A DNA stretch of 64,000 nucleotides from Pseudomonas sp. FP2196 (GTDB lineage: Bacteria; Pseudomonadota; Gammaproteobacteria; Pseudomonadales; Pseudomonadaceae). Below the pieces are notes generated by a model that worked only from the letters and a program-made list of their open reading frames with translations, made no database searches and was not told the DNA's origin. Location: NCBI RefSeq assembly GCF_030687715.1, contig NZ_CP117445.1:251501-315500 (forward strand), in the 5' to 3' direction. The first letter of the stretch is position 1. Every line of letters begins with the position of its first letter. The position numbers were made by a program, and so were the translations under genes. Positions 1-9,943 of the stretch are shown here, in pieces.

Positions 1-389
1 TCGACCAGTTCGACCTTGGTATCGAACAGATCCAGCAGCAGGCGGTTGCCGTTACCGGTGTAATTGCTGTCGTCGGTGCCCAGCGGATTTTCCAGCAGCG
101 CCACGCAGCCCAGACCCAGTTTGGCTGCCAGTGCGGCGGTCTGGCGCACGTGGTTCGATTGCAGCGCACCGGCGGTGATCAGCGTGTCGGCGCCTTGCGC
201 GAGCGCGTCAGCGGCGAGGTATTCGAGTTTGCGCAGCTTGTTGCCGCCCATGGCCAGTGGCGTCAGGTCATCGCGTTTGATGTACACGTCGCGACCGAGC
301 CAAGTGGACAAGCGCTCGAGTTTTTCCAGAGGGGTAGGGTGGCCGAGCAGGTCGAGGCGGCTAAAGCGGTCAAGCTGTTGTTTGATCAT
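1..389 (-). CDS. dcyD: D-cysteine desulfhydrase, C-terminus cut by window edge
   Basis: PLP-dependent enzyme of the ACC deaminase / D-cysteine desulfhydrase family, which degrades D-cysteine to pyruvate, sulfide and ammonia. About 129 N-terminal residues are present, starting at the ATG whose complement is at 387-389 ([15 protein letters not shown]). The PLP-lysine region '[21 protein letters not shown]' type signature and the 'SNHVRQTAA' phosphate-binding stretch are visible. The rest lies left of base 1. It is divergent from epsC across 190 bp, a sulfur-amino-acid arrangement I recall from other pseudomonads, usually with cystine transport genes further out. The exact substrate (D-cysteine rather than ACC) is inferred from family and neighbour. 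Confidence 0.85.
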   Translation of the reverse strand, partial: MIKQQLDRFSRLDLLGHPTPLEKLERLSTWLGRDVYIKRDDLTPLAMGGNKLRKLEYLAADALAQGADTLITAGALQSNHVRQTAALAAKLGLGCVALLENPLGTDDSNYTGNGNRLLLDLFDTKVELV

Positions 390-579
390 GAGTCCGTACT
401 GGCGGAGGAAGTTGAACGGACTATAGGCACACGCTTTTTCAGGGGCAACCGTGAATCGCTTATAGCCAAATGGACTGAGTCCAGCACTATCGGTTCTTAA
501 TTCGCCCTCGCAGGCATGTCGTAAAGTGGTCGCCGTTGACGCGGCCAGACAGTCCGGCCGCCCGTGAGGAGTCTTTACC

Positions 580-1506
580 GTGAGCGAGCGTTCCAGCCAT
601 TGGCAATTGCAGACCATCGTCAGCCAGCTGCGCACCGCGAGGGATCAGTGGCGTGCCCAGAATGGCCGGGCATCCGGCGAGCAGGGTGGCCGCGAACTGC
701 CGTCCCGCGCCGCGATGGCGGAGATTCTCGAAGCGCTGTGTGGCGCATTGTTCCCGATGCGCCTGGGGCCGGTGGATCTGCGCGAAGAGAGTGAAGACTT
801 TTACGTCGGCCACACCCTCGATGTGGCGTTGAACGCCCTGTTGGCGCAGACGCGGCTGGAGCTGCGCTACGTCGCCCGCCACAGCGCTCAGGACGACAGC
901 GAAGTCGAGACGCGCGCGATCCAGATCGTTCAGGATTTTGCCTTGGCATTGCCGGGGTTGCGCACGCTGCTCGACACCGACGTGCTGGCGGCCTACCACG
1001 GCGATCCGGCGGCTCGCAGCGTCGATGAAGTGCTGCTGTGCTACCCGGGGATTCTGGCGGTGATTCACCATCGTCTGGCCCACCATTTGTATCGCGCGGG
1101 GCTGCCGTTGCTGGCGCGGATCAGCGCGGAAATTGCGCACTCGGCCACTGGTATTGATATCCACCCGGGCGCGCAGATCGGCCGCAGTTTCTTTATCGAT
1201 CACGGCACGGGTGTGGTGATTGGCGAGACGGCGATCATTGGCGAGCGCGTGCGGATTTATCAGGCGGTGACCTTGGGCGCCAAGCGCTTCCCGGCGGATG
1301 AAGACGGGCAGTTGCAGAAGGGCCATCCACGGCATCCGATTGTCGAGGACGATGTGGTGATTTATGCCGGGGCGACGATTCTCGGGCGGATCACCATCGG
1401 CAAGGGCTCGACCATTGGCGGCAATGTCTGGCTGACCCGCAGTGTGCCGGCAGGGTGCAATTTGACTCAGGCCAATTTGCAGCATGATGACGGGACGCAG
1501 AAGTAG
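580..1506 (+). CDS. epsC: Serine O-acetyltransferase, EpsC type
   Basis: Transfers acetyl from acetyl-CoA to L-serine to give O-acetylserine, the carbon skeleton for cysteine synthesis; cytoplasmic. The 308-aa product has an N-terminal helical domain (about residues 1-185) and a C-terminal left-handed beta-helix of hexapeptide repeats (about 190-295) with the signatures [19 protein letters not shown] and [10 protein letters not shown]. It is longer than E. coli CysE (273 aa), as expected for the EpsC class. The start is a GTG at 580 with TGAGGAG about 10 bases upstream. It is divergent from dcyD, so one locus pairs making a cysteine precursor with destroying D-cysteine. The short C-terminal tail after the helix suggests different feedback control from CysE (inference). 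Confidence 0.93.
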   Translation: MSERSSHWQLQTIVSQLRTARDQWRAQNGRASGEQGGRELPSRAAMAEILEALCGALFPMRLGPVDLREESEDFYVGHTLDVALNALLAQTRLELRYVARHSAQDDSEVETRAIQIVQDFALALPGLRTLLDTDVLAAYHGDPAARSVDEVLLCYPGILAVIHHRLAHHLYRAGLPLLARISAEIAHSATGIDIHPGAQIGRSFFIDHGTGVVIGETAIIGERVRIYQAVTLGAKRFPADEDGQLQKGHPRHPIVEDDVVIYAGATILGRITIGKGSTIGGNVWLTRSVPAGCNLTQANLQHDDGTQK

Positions 1507-1540
1507 GTTTCTGAATCTGCGTTGCTGCATCAGGCCTCTT

Positions 1541-1600
1541 CGCGAGCAGGCTCGCTCCCACAGTGGAACGCATTCCAAAGTGGGAGCGAGCCTGCTCGCG
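1541..1600. repeat. REP pair, family A
   Basis: Two perfect inverted arms, CGCGAGCAGGCTCGCTCCCA at 1541-1560 and its complement at 1581-1600, with a 20-bp spacer. This is the paired palindrome typical of fluorescent pseudomonads. Copies of the same family lie near 7102, 37771 and, degenerate, near 19211, 32904 and 50181. It sits just after epsC. Confidence 0.9.
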
Positions 1601-1745
1601 AATGTTTTAAGGTTGTATCGAGATAATGGCATTCAGCCAATTCTCCAGTGAACGAATCGCCCCAAACCCACGTCATACCCCTCCTTGAGCTAGCGTAGGA
1701 AAGCTACCGCTTAGCCGTGCGATTAGTCCTTGGCGCACTATCCAT

Positions 1746-1775
1746 GTTTAACTTGAACGTTCATTCAAGTTAAAC
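1746..1775. promoter_or_regulatory. BetI-like operator palindrome
   Basis: Perfect inverted repeat of 12-base arms (GTTTAACTTGAA and TTCAAGTTAAAC) around CGTTCA. The core TTGAACGTTCATTCAA resembles the BetI operators I recall from bet promoters (TTGAACGTTCAATCAA-like). It lies 91 bases upstream of the BCCT carrier start, so choline-responsive TetR-type repression is the likely reading. No betI gene is in the window. Confidence 0.7.
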
Positions 1776-1866
1776 CGGTGGTTCGCTGCCCGCTCACAAC
1801 AGGAGGCTTGCCTTTGCTGAGTCCGATCATTTCAGCCACGTTTCAACCCCTCGAGGTGCATGTTTC

Positions 1867-3867
1867 ATGAGTGCATCGTCTACCCCCGCCAGCGGTCTGG
1901 TGCGCATGAATCCGCCGGTGTTCTACTTCGCCGCGACGGTCATTCTGCTGTTTGGTCTCGTTGTCATCGCCATGCCCGAACAGGCCGGTGCCTGGCTGCT
2001 GGAAGCGCAAAACTGGGCGGCCAATACGGTCGGCTGGTACTACATGCTCGCGATGACGCTGTATCTGGTCTTCGTGGTGGTCACCGCGTTATCCGGCTAC
2101 GGCAAGATAAAACTCGGTGCCGACCACGACGAGCCCGAATTCAGTTATCTGTCCTGGGCCGGCATGCTCTTCGCCGCCGGGATCAGCATCACGCTGTTCT
2201 TCTTCTGCGTGTCCGAACCGCTGACCCACATGCTCCAGCCGCCGCAAGGCGAGGCCGGCACAGCGGATGCAGCGCGTCAGGCGATGCAGGTTCTGTTTCT
2301 GCACTGGGGCCTGCACGGCTGGGGCGTTTTTGCCTTCGTCGGCATGGCCCTGGCGTACTTCGCCTACCGGCATAACCTGCCACTGGCCCTGCGTTCGGCG
2401 CTGTATCCGCTGATCGGCAAACGCATCAACGGCCCCATCGGCTACGCGGTGGATGGCTTCGGCATCATCGCCACGGTGTTCGGTCTCGGCGCCGACATGG
2501 GCTTCGGTGTGCTGCACCTCAATTCGGGCCTCGACTACCTGTTTGGCATCGCTCATACCCAGTGGATTCAGGTCGGCCTGATCACACTGATGATGGGCGC
2601 GGCGATCATCGTTGCCGTTTCCGGTGTGGATAAAGGCGTGCGGGTGATGTCTGACATCAACATGCTGCTGGCCTGTGCGCTGCTGCTGTTCGTGTTGTTC
2701 GCCGGCCCTACCCAGCACCTGCTCAACACCCTGATCCAGAACGTTGGCGACTACCTCGGCGCCCTGCCGATGAAGAGTTTCGACCTCTACGCCTACGACA
2801 AACCGAGCGACTGGCTCGGCGGCTGGACAGTGTTCTATTGGGCCTGGTGGATCGCATGGTCGCCGTTCGTGGGCCTGTTCATCGCACGGATTTCCCGTGG
2901 CCGCACGATCCGTGAATTCGTCTTCGGCGTGCTGCTGATTCCGCTCGGTTTCACCCTGGCGTGGATGTCGATCTTCGGCAACAGCGCCCTGGATCAAGTG
3001 CTCAACCACGGCATGAGCGCGCTCGGGATGTCGGCCATCGACAACCCGTCGATGAGCATTTACCTGCTGCTGGAAACCTACCCGTGGAGCAAAACCGTCA
3101 TCGCTGTGACGGTGTTCATCAGCTTCGTGTTCTTCGTCACCTCCGCCGACTCCGGCACCGTGGTGCTTTCGACACTGTCGGCCAAGGGCGGCAACCCGGA
3201 CGAAGACGGGCCGAAATGGCTGCGGGTATTCTGGGGCGCGATGACCGCGCTGATCACCAGTGCGTTGCTGTTCTCCGGGAGCATCGATGCGCTGAAGTCG
3301 GCGGTCGTACTGACCTCGTTACCGTTCTCGCTGATTCTGCTGCTGATGATGTGGGGCCTGCACAAGGCGTTCTATCTGGAGTCGCAGAAGCAGATCGCGC
3401 AACTGCATTCGCTGGCGCCGGTGTCCGGTGCGCGGCGTGGCACGGGTGGTTGGCGACAGCGCCTGAGTCAGGCTGTGCACTTCCCGTCTCGTGATGAGGT
3501 GTACCGCTTCATGGACACCACCGTGCGCCCGGCGATTGAAGAAGTGACCGCGGTGTTCGTCGAGAAAGGCCTGAACGTCGTCACCCAGCCGGATCCTGCG
3601 CATGACAACGTCAGCCTGGAAATCGGCCACGGCGAGCAGCATCCGTTCATCTATCAGGTGCAGATGCGCGGCTATTTCACGCCGTCATTCGCCCGTGGCG
3701 GCATGGGCTCCAAGCAGCTCAACAACCGCCGCTACTACCGCGCCGAAGTGCATTTGAGCGAGGGCAGTCAGGACTACGATCTGGTCGGTTACACCAAGGA
3801 ACAGATCATCAACGACATCCTCGACCAGTACGAGCGCCACATGCAGTTCCTGCACCTGGTGCGTTGA
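1867..3867 (+). CDS. betT: BCCT-family choline/betaine transporter, BetT type
   Basis: High-affinity secondary transporter of choline or a related quaternary amine, in the inner membrane. The 666-aa product has about 12 hydrophobic segments in residues 15-500, including the conserved WYYM and WTVFYWAWWIAWSPFVGLFI regions of the BCCT family, and a hydrophilic C-terminal tail of about 150 residues. That tail is typical of the long BetT proteins, where it sets osmotic response. The ATG at 1867 is chosen because GAGGTG lies about 8 bases upstream. It is monocistronic, with a BetI-like palindrome in its promoter. Choline is the best guess from the operator; carnitine or betaine cannot be excluded. 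Confidence 0.9.
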   Translation: MSASSTPASGLVRMNPPVFYFAATVILLFGLVVIAMPEQAGAWLLEAQNWAANTVGWYYMLAMTLYLVFVVVTALSGYGKIKLGADHDEPEFSYLSWAGMLFAAGISITLFFFCVSEPLTHMLQPPQGEAGTADAARQAMQVLFLHWGLHGWGVFAFVGMALAYFAYRHNLPLALRSALYPLIGKRINGPIGYAVDGFGIIATVFGLGADMGFGVLHLNSGLDYLFGIAHTQWIQVGLITLMMGAAIIVAVSGVDKGVRVMSDINMLLACALLLFVLFAGPTQHLLNTLIQNVGDYLGALPMKSFDLYAYDKPSDWLGGWTVFYWAWWIAWSPFVGLFIARISRGRTIREFVFGVLLIPLGFTLAWMSIFGNSALDQVLNHGMSALGMSAIDNPSMSIYLLLETYPWSKTVIAVTVFISFVFFVTSADSGTVVLSTLSAKGGNPDEDGPKWLRVFWGAMTALITSALLFSGSIDALKSAVVLTSLPFSLILLLMMWGLHKAFYLESQKQIAQLHSLAPVSGARRGTGGWRQRLSQAVHFPSRDEVYRFMDTTVRPAIEEVTAVFVEKGLNVVTQPDPAHDNVSLEIGHGEQHPFIYQVQMRGYFTPSFARGGMGSKQLNNRRYYRAEVHLSEGSQDYDLVGYTKEQIINDILDQYERHMQFLHLVR

Positions 3868-3891
3868 TCATGAGCTGAGCGCCGGGACGTT

Positions 3892-4152
3892 TTACGACTC
3901 GGCGCTCAGCACCATGAACAACACCATCGCCGCCATCGGCACGCCGAACACCGCACTGCCAATCGCTATTTCCGAACCCAGCGGCTGGCCCGCATGCACT
4001 ACTCCCACCGCGCCATTAATCACCGTCAATGCCAGCCACAGGGCGGCGAAGCCGTAGGCCATGGTCTGGCGACTGAAGCCAATGCGCTCGCCGATGTAGA
4101 GCATCAGGGCGAGCAGGACCAGGCCGAAGAAGATGATGATGGTGGTGTGCAT
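3892..4152 (-). CDS. Small inner-membrane protein, unknown function
   Basis: 86 residues (MHTTIIIFFGLVLLALML...), with three hydrophobic segments at about 3-20, 28-50 and 62-82, so almost all of it is membrane. No family recognised. It is convergent with betT, 24 bases from its stop. Composition and codon use match the surrounding backbone, so a real gene is likely although no function can be assigned. Confidence 0.65.
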   Translation of the reverse strand: MHTTIIIFFGLVLLALMLYIGERIGFSRQTMAYGFAALWLALTVINGAVGVVHAGQPLGSEIAIGSAVFGVPMAAMVLFMVLSAES

Positions 4153-4191
4153 AGACTTGCCTTCGGGATATGCGGTGCTTGATCCGCCGCC

Positions 4192-4211
4192 TTCGCGGGC
4201 TTGCCCGCGAA
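4192..4211. repeat. Short palindromic repeat, family C
   Basis: TTCGCGGGCTTGCCCGCGAA, a perfect hairpin of 8-base arms. The same hairpin recurs after envZ (17132-17164). It is a common pseudomonad intergenic repeat. Confidence 0.75.
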
Positions 4212-4250
4212 TGGGCTGCCTCGGTGTCCTTTAGATCATAGCCAATTCAG

Positions 4251-4914
4251 TCCCCGCCCTATTCGTCAGGTGCTTTCGCGTTCGATAACGGGCTCTGGGA
4301 CAGTTGGGAGGACAACGGGACCGGCGCCCAAGCGTTTTATGCCGACCTCAAAGGACGTTTGCCCCAGTACGGGCGCAGTGCCGATTCGCTGAAGATCATG
4401 CCCGGGGTTTTCGTCGTGGTCGGGCAAACAGAGGACCAGGCGCAGGAAAAATGTGAAACGTTTCAGCAATTGGTCGAACCCGAGGTTGGCGTCGCCTTGC
4501 TTGGGCGTATGCTGGGCAACTTCGACTTGTTGAAGTATCCGCTGGACGGGTCGATGCCTGCGTTGCCGCTGACGGAAAGCGGTCAACAGAGCCGGCAGAA
4601 ATTGCTCACTGAACTGGCAGGAAGGGAGAACCTGAGCCTTGCTGAACTCGGTCGCAAAATTGCTGGCGGGCGTTGGCATTACAGCCTGGTCGGTACCCCC
4701 GAGCAGATCGCTGATCGTTTGCAAGAATGGTTCGAACAAGGCGCTGCGGACGGTTTTTAGCGTGCTGGTGCCGCACTTGCCGGGCGGGCTCGAAGACTTC
4801 GCCAATGGCGTGGTTCCGGAACTGCAACGGCGTGGGTTGTTCAGAACTGAGTACGAGGGCCGGACGTTGCGCGAGAACCTGGGCCTGGCCCGACCTGTAA
4901 ATCGCTTCGCATGA
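4251..4914 (+). pseudogene. Decayed LLM-class flavin-dependent monooxygenase (NtaA/SnaA/DszA family)
   Basis: Reading in the frame of 4254, the sequence gives AFAFDNGLWDSWEDN, then jumps straight to AFYADLKGRLPQYGRS, so the catalytic middle between the family's LW-SWEDDA motif and the FYADLK helix has been lost, as has the whole N-terminus. It continues to GTPEQIADRLQEWFEQGAADGF and stops at 4760. One extra T in the run at 4754-4758 shifts the frame; the true C-terminus (SVLVPHLPGGLEDFANGV...) resumes in the +1 frame to 4914. About 220 of the usual 440 residues remain. The family includes sulfonate, sulfone and chelator monooxygenases, fitting the sulfur genes around it. Confidence 0.85.
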
Positions 4915-4928
4915 TTGGTAGAGCTTTT

Positions 4929-5053
4929 GTGGCGAGGGGATTTAGCGAACCGTCGCACCGCCCCAAGACCTGAAGCTTCGGTCAACCTGATGTACCGAGT
5001 GCGCTGGTTTTACGACTGCTTCGCAGCCGATCGGGGATAAATCCCCTCGCCAC
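4929..5053. repeat. Inverted repeat pair, family D
   Basis: Arms GTGGCGAGGGGATTTA at 4929-4944 and its complement at 5038-5053, 93 bases apart. A third REP-like family in this genome, lying between the pseudogene and the aldo-keto reductase. Confidence 0.75.
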
Positions 5054-5101
5054 AAAGGTGTCCGGTTGCAGATGACTAAAAGACAGACAAGAGAGGATTC
5101 G

Positions 5102-6139
5102 ATGACTTACACCGCTGCCGAAAACCGCTACGACTCCATCCCATACCGCCGCGTCGGCCGCAGCGGTCTGGTGCTGCCGGCGCTGTCGTTGGGGCTGTGG
5201 CATAACTTCGGCGACAGCACGCCGATCGACACCCAGCGTGCCTTGCTGCGCACCGCATTCGACCTGGGCATCAACCACTTCGACCTGGCCAACAACTACG
5301 GCCCACCGTACGGCAGCGCCGAGACCAACTTCGGCCGCCTGCTGCGTGAAGACTTCAAGCAGTACCGCGATGAGCTGATCATCTCCAGCAAGGCCGGTTG
5401 GGACATGTGGCCCGGCCCTTACGGCCAGGGCGGCGGCTCGCGCAAATACGTGCTGGCCAGCCTCGACCAGAGCCTGCAACGCCTCGGTCTCGACTATGTG
5501 GATATCTTCTATTCGCACCGCTTCGACCCGGACACCCCACTGGAAGAAACCGCCAGCGCCCTCGCTACCGCCGTGCAGCAGGGCAAGGCGTTGTACATCG
5601 GTATCTCGTCGTATTCGGGGGCGAAAACCCGTGAAATGGCTGCTCTGCTGAAAGAGTGGAAGGTACCGCTGTTGATCCACCAACCGGCGTACAACCTGCT
5701 CAACCGCTGGGTGGAAAAGGATCTGCTCGACACCACCGATGAGTTGGGCGCGGGTGTGATTGCGTTCACGCCGTTGGCGCAAGGTCTGCTGACCGACAAA
5801 TACCTCAACGGCGTGCCGGCGGATGCGCGGGTCAATCGTCCGGGCGGTGGTTCGTTGCAGGCTTCGCACTTGTCCGAAGCGAACATTGCTCACGTGCGCG
5901 CTTTGAACGAGATCGCCAAGCGTCGTGGTCAGAGCCTGGCGCAACTGGCGCTGGCCTGGACGCTGCGTGACCCACGAGTGACCTCGGCACTGATCGGCGC
6001 GAGCCGGCCGGAGCAGATTATCGAGAACGTCGGGGCGTTGAAGAATTTGAGCTTCAGTGCTGAAGAGTTGGCGGAGATTGACCGGTTTGCCCAGGAGGGT
6101 GGGATCAATCTGTGGGAGAAGCCGTCGACCGCTGAGTAA
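5102..6139 (+). CDS. mgrA: Aldo-keto reductase, L-glyceraldehyde-3-phosphate reductase type
   Basis: NADPH-dependent cytosolic reductase of the YghZ/MgrA group, thought to detoxify L-glyceraldehyde 3-phosphate and related aldehydes. The product is 345 aa from the ATG at 5102, which has AGAGAGG about 6 bases upstream and matches the family length of 346; an in-frame upstream ATG at 5066 has no such site. The AKR tetrad is visible: Asp and Tyr in HFDLANNYG, Lys in ISSKAGW, His in FYSHRFD. The GISSYSG and SALIGASRPEQI cofactor motifs follow. It stands alone between repeats. Substrate assignment rests on family resemblance. Confidence 0.88.
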   Translation: MTYTAAENRYDSIPYRRVGRSGLVLPALSLGLWHNFGDSTPIDTQRALLRTAFDLGINHFDLANNYGPPYGSAETNFGRLLREDFKQYRDELIISSKAGWDMWPGPYGQGGGSRKYVLASLDQSLQRLGLDYVDIFYSHRFDPDTPLEETASALATAVQQGKALYIGISSYSGAKTREMAALLKEWKVPLLIHQPAYNLLNRWVEKDLLDTTDELGAGVIAFTPLAQGLLTDKYLNGVPADARVNRPGGGSLQASHLSEANIAHVRALNEIAKRRGQSLAQLALAWTLRDPRVTSALIGASRPEQIIENVGALKNLSFSAEELAEIDRFAQEGGINLWEKPSTAE

Positions 6140-6149
6140 TCAGTAGATC

Positions 6150-6228
6150 GAAAGATCGCAGCCTGCGGCAGCTCCTACAGAGAAACGCATTCCAATGCAG
6201 GAGCTGCCGCAGGCTGCGATCTTTTGAT
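6150..6228. repeat. REP pair, family B
   Basis: Arms containing AAAGATCGCAGCCTGCGGCA and the complement, about 20 bases apart. The right arm ends 2 bases from the tauD stop codon, so this inverted pair forms the 3' end of the tau transcript and may act as its terminator or stabiliser. Confidence 0.85.
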
Positions 6229-6229
6229 C

Positions 6230-7069
6230 TTAAAAGTAAGGCACATCCCCCAGCACCGTCGCCCGCTGCATCACCCGCCGCGCCGGGCGGTAATCATCCA
6301 CCGCGTAATGCTGGGTCACGCGGTTGTCCCAGAACGCAATATCGTCCTTCTGCCAGCGCCAGCGAATGGTGAATTCCGGCCGCGTCGCATGGGCGAACAG
6401 AAACTTCAGAATTGCCTCGCTTTCGGTTTCCGACAGCTCATTGATCTTCGACGTAAAGCCTTCATTGACGAACAACGAACGTCGTCCGCTCACCGGGTGC
6501 GTGCGAATCACCGGGTGCGACAACGGCGGATTCTTGCGCCGTGCCTCTTCCCACTGGGCCAGCGCTTCGGGCGTATTGCCGTAACGCTCCAATGGGAAAG
6601 ATCGAGTGAAATCGTGGGTGGCGGTCAGCCCTTCAAGCAAAGTCTTCATCGGCGCCGACAGCGCCTCATACGCGGCAATCCCGCTGGCCCACAGCGTGTC
6701 GCCACCAAACTCCGGCAGCAACTTGGCGCTGAGCACCGCGCCCATCGCCGGCGTCGGCAGGAAGGTCACGTCCGTGTGCCAGATCGCGTTGTCGCGCACG
6801 TCGGTGACGGCGGTATCCAGAATCAGCACTTCCGGCTGTTCCGGCACGTTCGGGTAGATCGGGTGAATGTGCAGATCGCCAAAGTAATGAGCGAAGCGCG
6901 CCTGTTGCGCCGGCTCGATCGGCTGATTGCGGAAGAACAGCACCTGAAACTTGAGCAGCGCCAGCTCGATGGCGTCTCGGTGTTCCAGGCTCAACGGCTG
7001 GCTGATGTCGACGCCGCTGATCTGTGCGCCAAGGGCCGAGCTTAACGGGGTGATATTGAGGCTGCTCAT
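6230..7069 (-). CDS. tauD: Taurine dioxygenase
   Basis: Fe(II)/2-oxoglutarate-dependent enzyme that releases sulfite from taurine, giving aminoacetaldehyde. The 279-aa product shows the facial triad: HTD in [10 protein letters not shown] (about 97-105) and the distal His in [21 protein letters not shown], with the 2-oxoglutarate-binding Arg in the last motif. It is the final gene of tauABCD, separated from tauC by a REP pair, an insertion that probably lowers its expression relative to the transporter (inference). It uses an ATG with TAGAGAACCACC in front. Confidence 0.95.
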   Translation of the reverse strand: MSSLNITPLSSALGAQISGVDISQPLSLEHRDAIELALLKFQVLFFRNQPIEPAQQARFAHYFGDLHIHPIYPNVPEQPEVLILDTAVTDVRDNAIWHTDVTFLPTPAMGAVLSAKLLPEFGGDTLWASGIAAYEALSAPMKTLLEGLTATHDFTRSFPLERYGNTPEALAQWEEARRKNPPLSHPVIRTHPVSGRRSLFVNEGFTSKINELSETESEAILKFLFAHATRPEFTIRWRWQKDDIAFWDNRVTQHYAVDDYRPARRVMQRATVLGDVPYF

Positions 7070-7101
7070 GGTGGTTCTCTAGAATTCGGGATTTAGCTTT
7101 T

Positions 7102-7190
7102 GTGGGAGCGAGCCTGCTCGCGAAAGCGGAGTGTCAGGCAGCAAAGATGTCGACAGAAAGTCAGCATTCGCGAGCAGGCTCGCTCCCACA
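7102..7190. repeat. REP pair, family A, inside the tau operon
   Basis: Arms GTGGGAGCGAGCCTGCTCGC and complement, about 45 bases apart, between tauC and tauD. It is placed within an operon rather than at its end. Confidence 0.88.
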
Positions 7191-7212
7191 GGGTTCTTTA
7201 CATAGCAATTAT

Positions 7213-8046
7213 TCAGTGCGCCTGGCCGTGCCATGGCACCAGTTTGCGCTGCAAGGCGCGCAGGCCCATTTCCATGGCGAAGGCGATCAGGGCGATGACC
7301 AGAATCCCCAGCACCACCACATCGGTGACCAGAAATTGCGCGGCCGATTGCACCATGAAGCCCAAGCCGCTGGTGGCCGCGATCAGTTCGGCAGCCACCA
7401 GTGTTGACCAACCGACGCCCAGACCAATGCGCACACCGGTAAGAATGTCCGGCAGTGCGCTCGGTAAAATCACATGACGAATCAGCTGCGCGCGGGTGGC
7501 GCCGAGCGACTGCGCGGCACGCAATTTCGCCGGGTCGACGGTGCGTACGCCGGTCGCGGTGGCAATCGCAATCGGGGCGAAAATCGCCAGGTAGATCAGC
7601 AGCACTTTCGACAACTCACCGATGCCGCACCAGATCACGATCAGCGGCAGATAGGCGAGCGGTGGGATAGGGCGGTAGAACTCGATCAGCGGATCGAGCA
7701 CGCCACGGGCGATTCGATTAGCACCGATAGCGATGCCTACTGGCACGGCAGTCAGAATCGCGAAACCAAGACCCAGGCCGATGCGGCTCAGGCTCGCGCC
7801 CAAATGCTGCCACAGGGTCGAGTCCATATAACCCGTGGTCGCCAGCAACCAGCCTTTTTGCAGCACGGCGGAGGGCGGCGGCAGGAACAGCGGTTCGATC
7901 AATCCCGTGGCGGTCACCGCCCACCAGACCGCCAGCAAGGCGAACAACGTCAGCAGGCTGATCCAGCGGGTGCTGAGGCTGCGGCGCACGGGATTCGCCA
8001 CCGATGAGGTTTTCACCGCCGGGGCGGAAACGTCGTAACTGCTCAT
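7213..8046 (-). CDS. tauC: Taurine ABC transporter, permease
   Basis: Inner-membrane permease of the taurine importer. 277 aa with six predicted membrane segments; the cytoplasmic N-terminus (residues 1-26) precedes [15 protein letters not shown]. The EAA loop that docks the ATPase reads [34 protein letters not shown] at about 180-205. It starts 4 bases inside tauB (ATGA-type overlap), so the two are translationally coupled. Confidence 0.95.
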   Translation of the reverse strand: MSSYDVSAPAVKTSSVANPVRRSLSTRWISLLTLFALLAVWWAVTATGLIEPLFLPPPSAVLQKGWLLATTGYMDSTLWQHLGASLSRIGLGLGFAILTAVPVGIAIGANRIARGVLDPLIEFYRPIPPLAYLPLIVIWCGIGELSKVLLIYLAIFAPIAIATATGVRTVDPAKLRAAQSLGATRAQLIRHVILPSALPDILTGVRIGLGVGWSTLVAAELIAATSGLGFMVQSAAQFLVTDVVVLGILVIALIAFAMEMGLRALQRKLVPWHGQAH

Positions 8047-8837
8047 GCGCGCTCCTGCCGTTGCACGGCGCTGCGTTGCGAGAACACTTTGCTCAGCACG
8101 TGTTCGCGGGTTTCGATAAAACGCGGGTCGGACTTGATCGCGCGGGCGGACTCACCGGCGGCGTAACGCTGGCCGAAATCCAGGTGCAGACGCTCGACGA
8201 TCTGCCCCGGATTCGGCGCGAGCAGAATCAAATCAGTGGCGAGGAACACCGCTTCTTCAATGTCGTGGGTAATCAGGAAAACCGGTTTGGCGGTGCGTTG
8301 CCAGACTTGCAGCAACAGCTCCTGCATCTGTTCGCGGGTGAAGGCGTCGAGGGCGCCGAAGGGTTCGTCCATCAGCAACACGCGCGGGTCGGCAGCGAGG
8401 GCGCGGGCGAGGCCGACGCGTTGTTTCTGGCCGCCGGAAAGCTGCCAGACGCGGCGGTTTTCGAAACCGGAGAGATCGACCAGCGCGAGCATCTCGCGGG
8501 CACGCTGTTCGCGTTTGTTCTTGGCAACACCGGCCAGTTCAAGACCGAAAGCCACGTTGGCCAACACATCCTGCCAGGGCAGCAGAGCGTCGTCCTGGAA
8601 CACCACGCCGCGTTCGGCGCTCGGGCCTTTGACCGGCACGCCGTCGAGGGTGATGCGCCCTGCACTCGGTTCGACGAAACCGGCAATCAGGTTCAACAGC
8701 GAGGTCTTGCCACTGCCGGACGGGCCGAGGGCGACCAGCATTTGCTGAGGCCCCAGGGTCAGAGAAATATCCGCCAGCACCGGTGCAGGGCTGCCGGGAT
8801 ACTGTGCGCTGATGCGCTCCAGCTGTAGCAAGGCCAT
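8043..8837 (-). CDS. tauB: Taurine ABC transporter, ATP-binding subunit
   Basis: ATPase of the taurine importer, 264 aa. Walker A GPSGSGKT (about 38-45), Q-loop FQDDALLPW, signature LSGGQKQR, Walker [13 protein letters not shown] and switch His in [12 protein letters not shown] are all intact. It follows tauA after 16 bases and overlaps tauC by 4. Sulfonate importers of the Ssu type are close relatives, but the adjoining tauD settles the assignment. Confidence 0.95.
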   Translation of the reverse strand: MALLQLERISAQYPGSPAPVLADISLTLGPQQMLVALGPSGSGKTSLLNLIAGFVEPSAGRITLDGVPVKGPSAERGVVFQDDALLPWQDVLANVAFGLELAGVAKNKREQRAREMLALVDLSGFENRRVWQLSGGQKQRVGLARALAADPRVLLMDEPFGALDAFTREQMQELLLQVWQRTAKPVFLITHDIEEAVFLATDLILLAPNPGQIVERLHLDFGQRYAAGESARAIKSDPRFIETREHVLSKVFSQRSAVQRQERA

Positions 8838-8853
8838 CGCGGTTAACTCCCGA

Positions 8854-9831
8854 TCAGTTGGTGATGTATTTGGCGCTGACGTACGGCGCGTAGTCGGGCA
8901 GTACGGCTTCGACCTTGCCTTGCTCCTTGAGGAACGCGGCGGTGTCGGTGATGGCTTTGGTGGTCGGCGCGCCGAGGTCGCTGACCTGATCCGCCGCCAG
9001 TGGGTAGACGTTGCCTTGCAGCAGCAATGGAATGTCGCCGGCCTTGGCGCCGGAGAGCTTCACCAGTTTGTCGACGTTGGATTGATTGGCGAGCCAGGCT
9101 TTCGGGTCTTTGCGGTAATCGGCGTAGGCGTCGAGGGTGACCTTGGCGAACGCGGTGACGATTTCCGGGTGTTTCTCGGCGAAGTCTTTACGCACGATCC
9201 ACGCATCGAAGGTCGGCGCGCCGAACTTGGCCAGTTCGCCGGAAGTGATCAGCACGTTGCCGTTTTCCTTGGCCACGCCGAGGGCTGGATCCCACACGTA
9301 AGTGGCGTCGATATCACCGCGTTTCCACGCCGCGATGATCGCTGGCGGCGCGAGGTTGAGCACGGTGACTTTCGACGGATCGATGTTCCAGTGCTTCAGC
9401 GCGGCGAGCAGGCTGTAGTGACCGGTGGACACGAACGGCACGGCAATTTTCTTGCCGATCAGATCTTGCGGGGTCTTGATGCCGGAACCGTCGCGGGCGA
9501 CCAGCGCTTCGGCGGCGCCGATCTGGGTGGCGATGAGGAACGTTTCGACCGGAACTTTGCGGGTGATCGCGGCGGTCAGCGGGCTTGAACCGAGGTAGCC
9601 GATCTGCACGTCACCGGAGGCAATGGCCGCGATGATGTCCGCGCCGTTGTCGAACTTGCGCCAGCTGATGTCGGCTTTGGTGGCCTTCTCATAAGCGCCA
9701 TCGGCTTGTGCGACTTTCGCCGGGTCAACGGTGGTTTGGTAAGCGACAGTGAGGTCGGCAGCCTGCGCCAGGAAGCTCGCGGCAGCCAGAGAGGCCACGG
9801 CCAGCAGGCGAAGCGGGAAATTCAGTTTCAT
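8854..9831 (-). CDS. tauA: Taurine-binding periplasmic protein
   Basis: Periplasmic substrate-binding component of the taurine importer, 325 aa, with a Sec signal peptide ([24 protein letters not shown]) cleaved around residue 24. The body shows the SsuA/TauA features [39 protein letters not shown] N-lobe and [11 protein letters not shown]. First gene of tauABCD. Upstream (9832-9940) is AT-rich, as expected for CysB/Cbl-type sulfate-starvation control, but no site can be assigned with confidence. Confidence 0.95.
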   Translation of the reverse strand: MKLNFPLRLLAVASLAAASFLAQAADLTVAYQTTVDPAKVAQADGAYEKATKADISWRKFDNGADIIAAIASGDVQIGYLGSSPLTAAITRKVPVETFLIATQIGAAEALVARDGSGIKTPQDLIGKKIAVPFVSTGHYSLLAALKHWNIDPSKVTVLNLAPPAIIAAWKRGDIDATYVWDPALGVAKENGNVLITSGELAKFGAPTFDAWIVRKDFAEKHPEIVTAFAKVTLDAYADYRKDPKAWLANQSNVDKLVKLSGAKAGDIPLLLQGNVYPLAADQVSDLGAPTTKAITDTAAFLKEQGKVEAVLPDYAPYVSAKYITN

Positions 9832-9943
9832 TGAAGAGCTCCATATCAGGCGACCGAGCGTCGGCGTGAAAGGAGACTAAATGATCTAAGAATCTAAAAA
9901 TAAATAACTTTTTAGAATGAGCTTATGAGCGGAAAAATCTAAG

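Larger units (their letters stand above)
1507..1866. other. Intergenic region epsC-betT
   Basis: This 360-base gap holds the family-A REP pair (1541-1600), about 140 bases with no clear signal, and the 30-bp operator palindrome (1746-1775) in front of the carrier gene. No coding frame here looks real. Confidence 0.7.

Noticed and set aside
425..500. TATAGG/TATAGC words in the dcyD-epsC gap as promoters
   Set aside because: No -35 boxes at suitable spacing could be paired with them, so no promoter is claimed.
580..1506. Minus-strand 381-codon frame covering 487-1632
   Set aside because: Antisense to epsC, which has clear hexapeptide repeats and a proper start.
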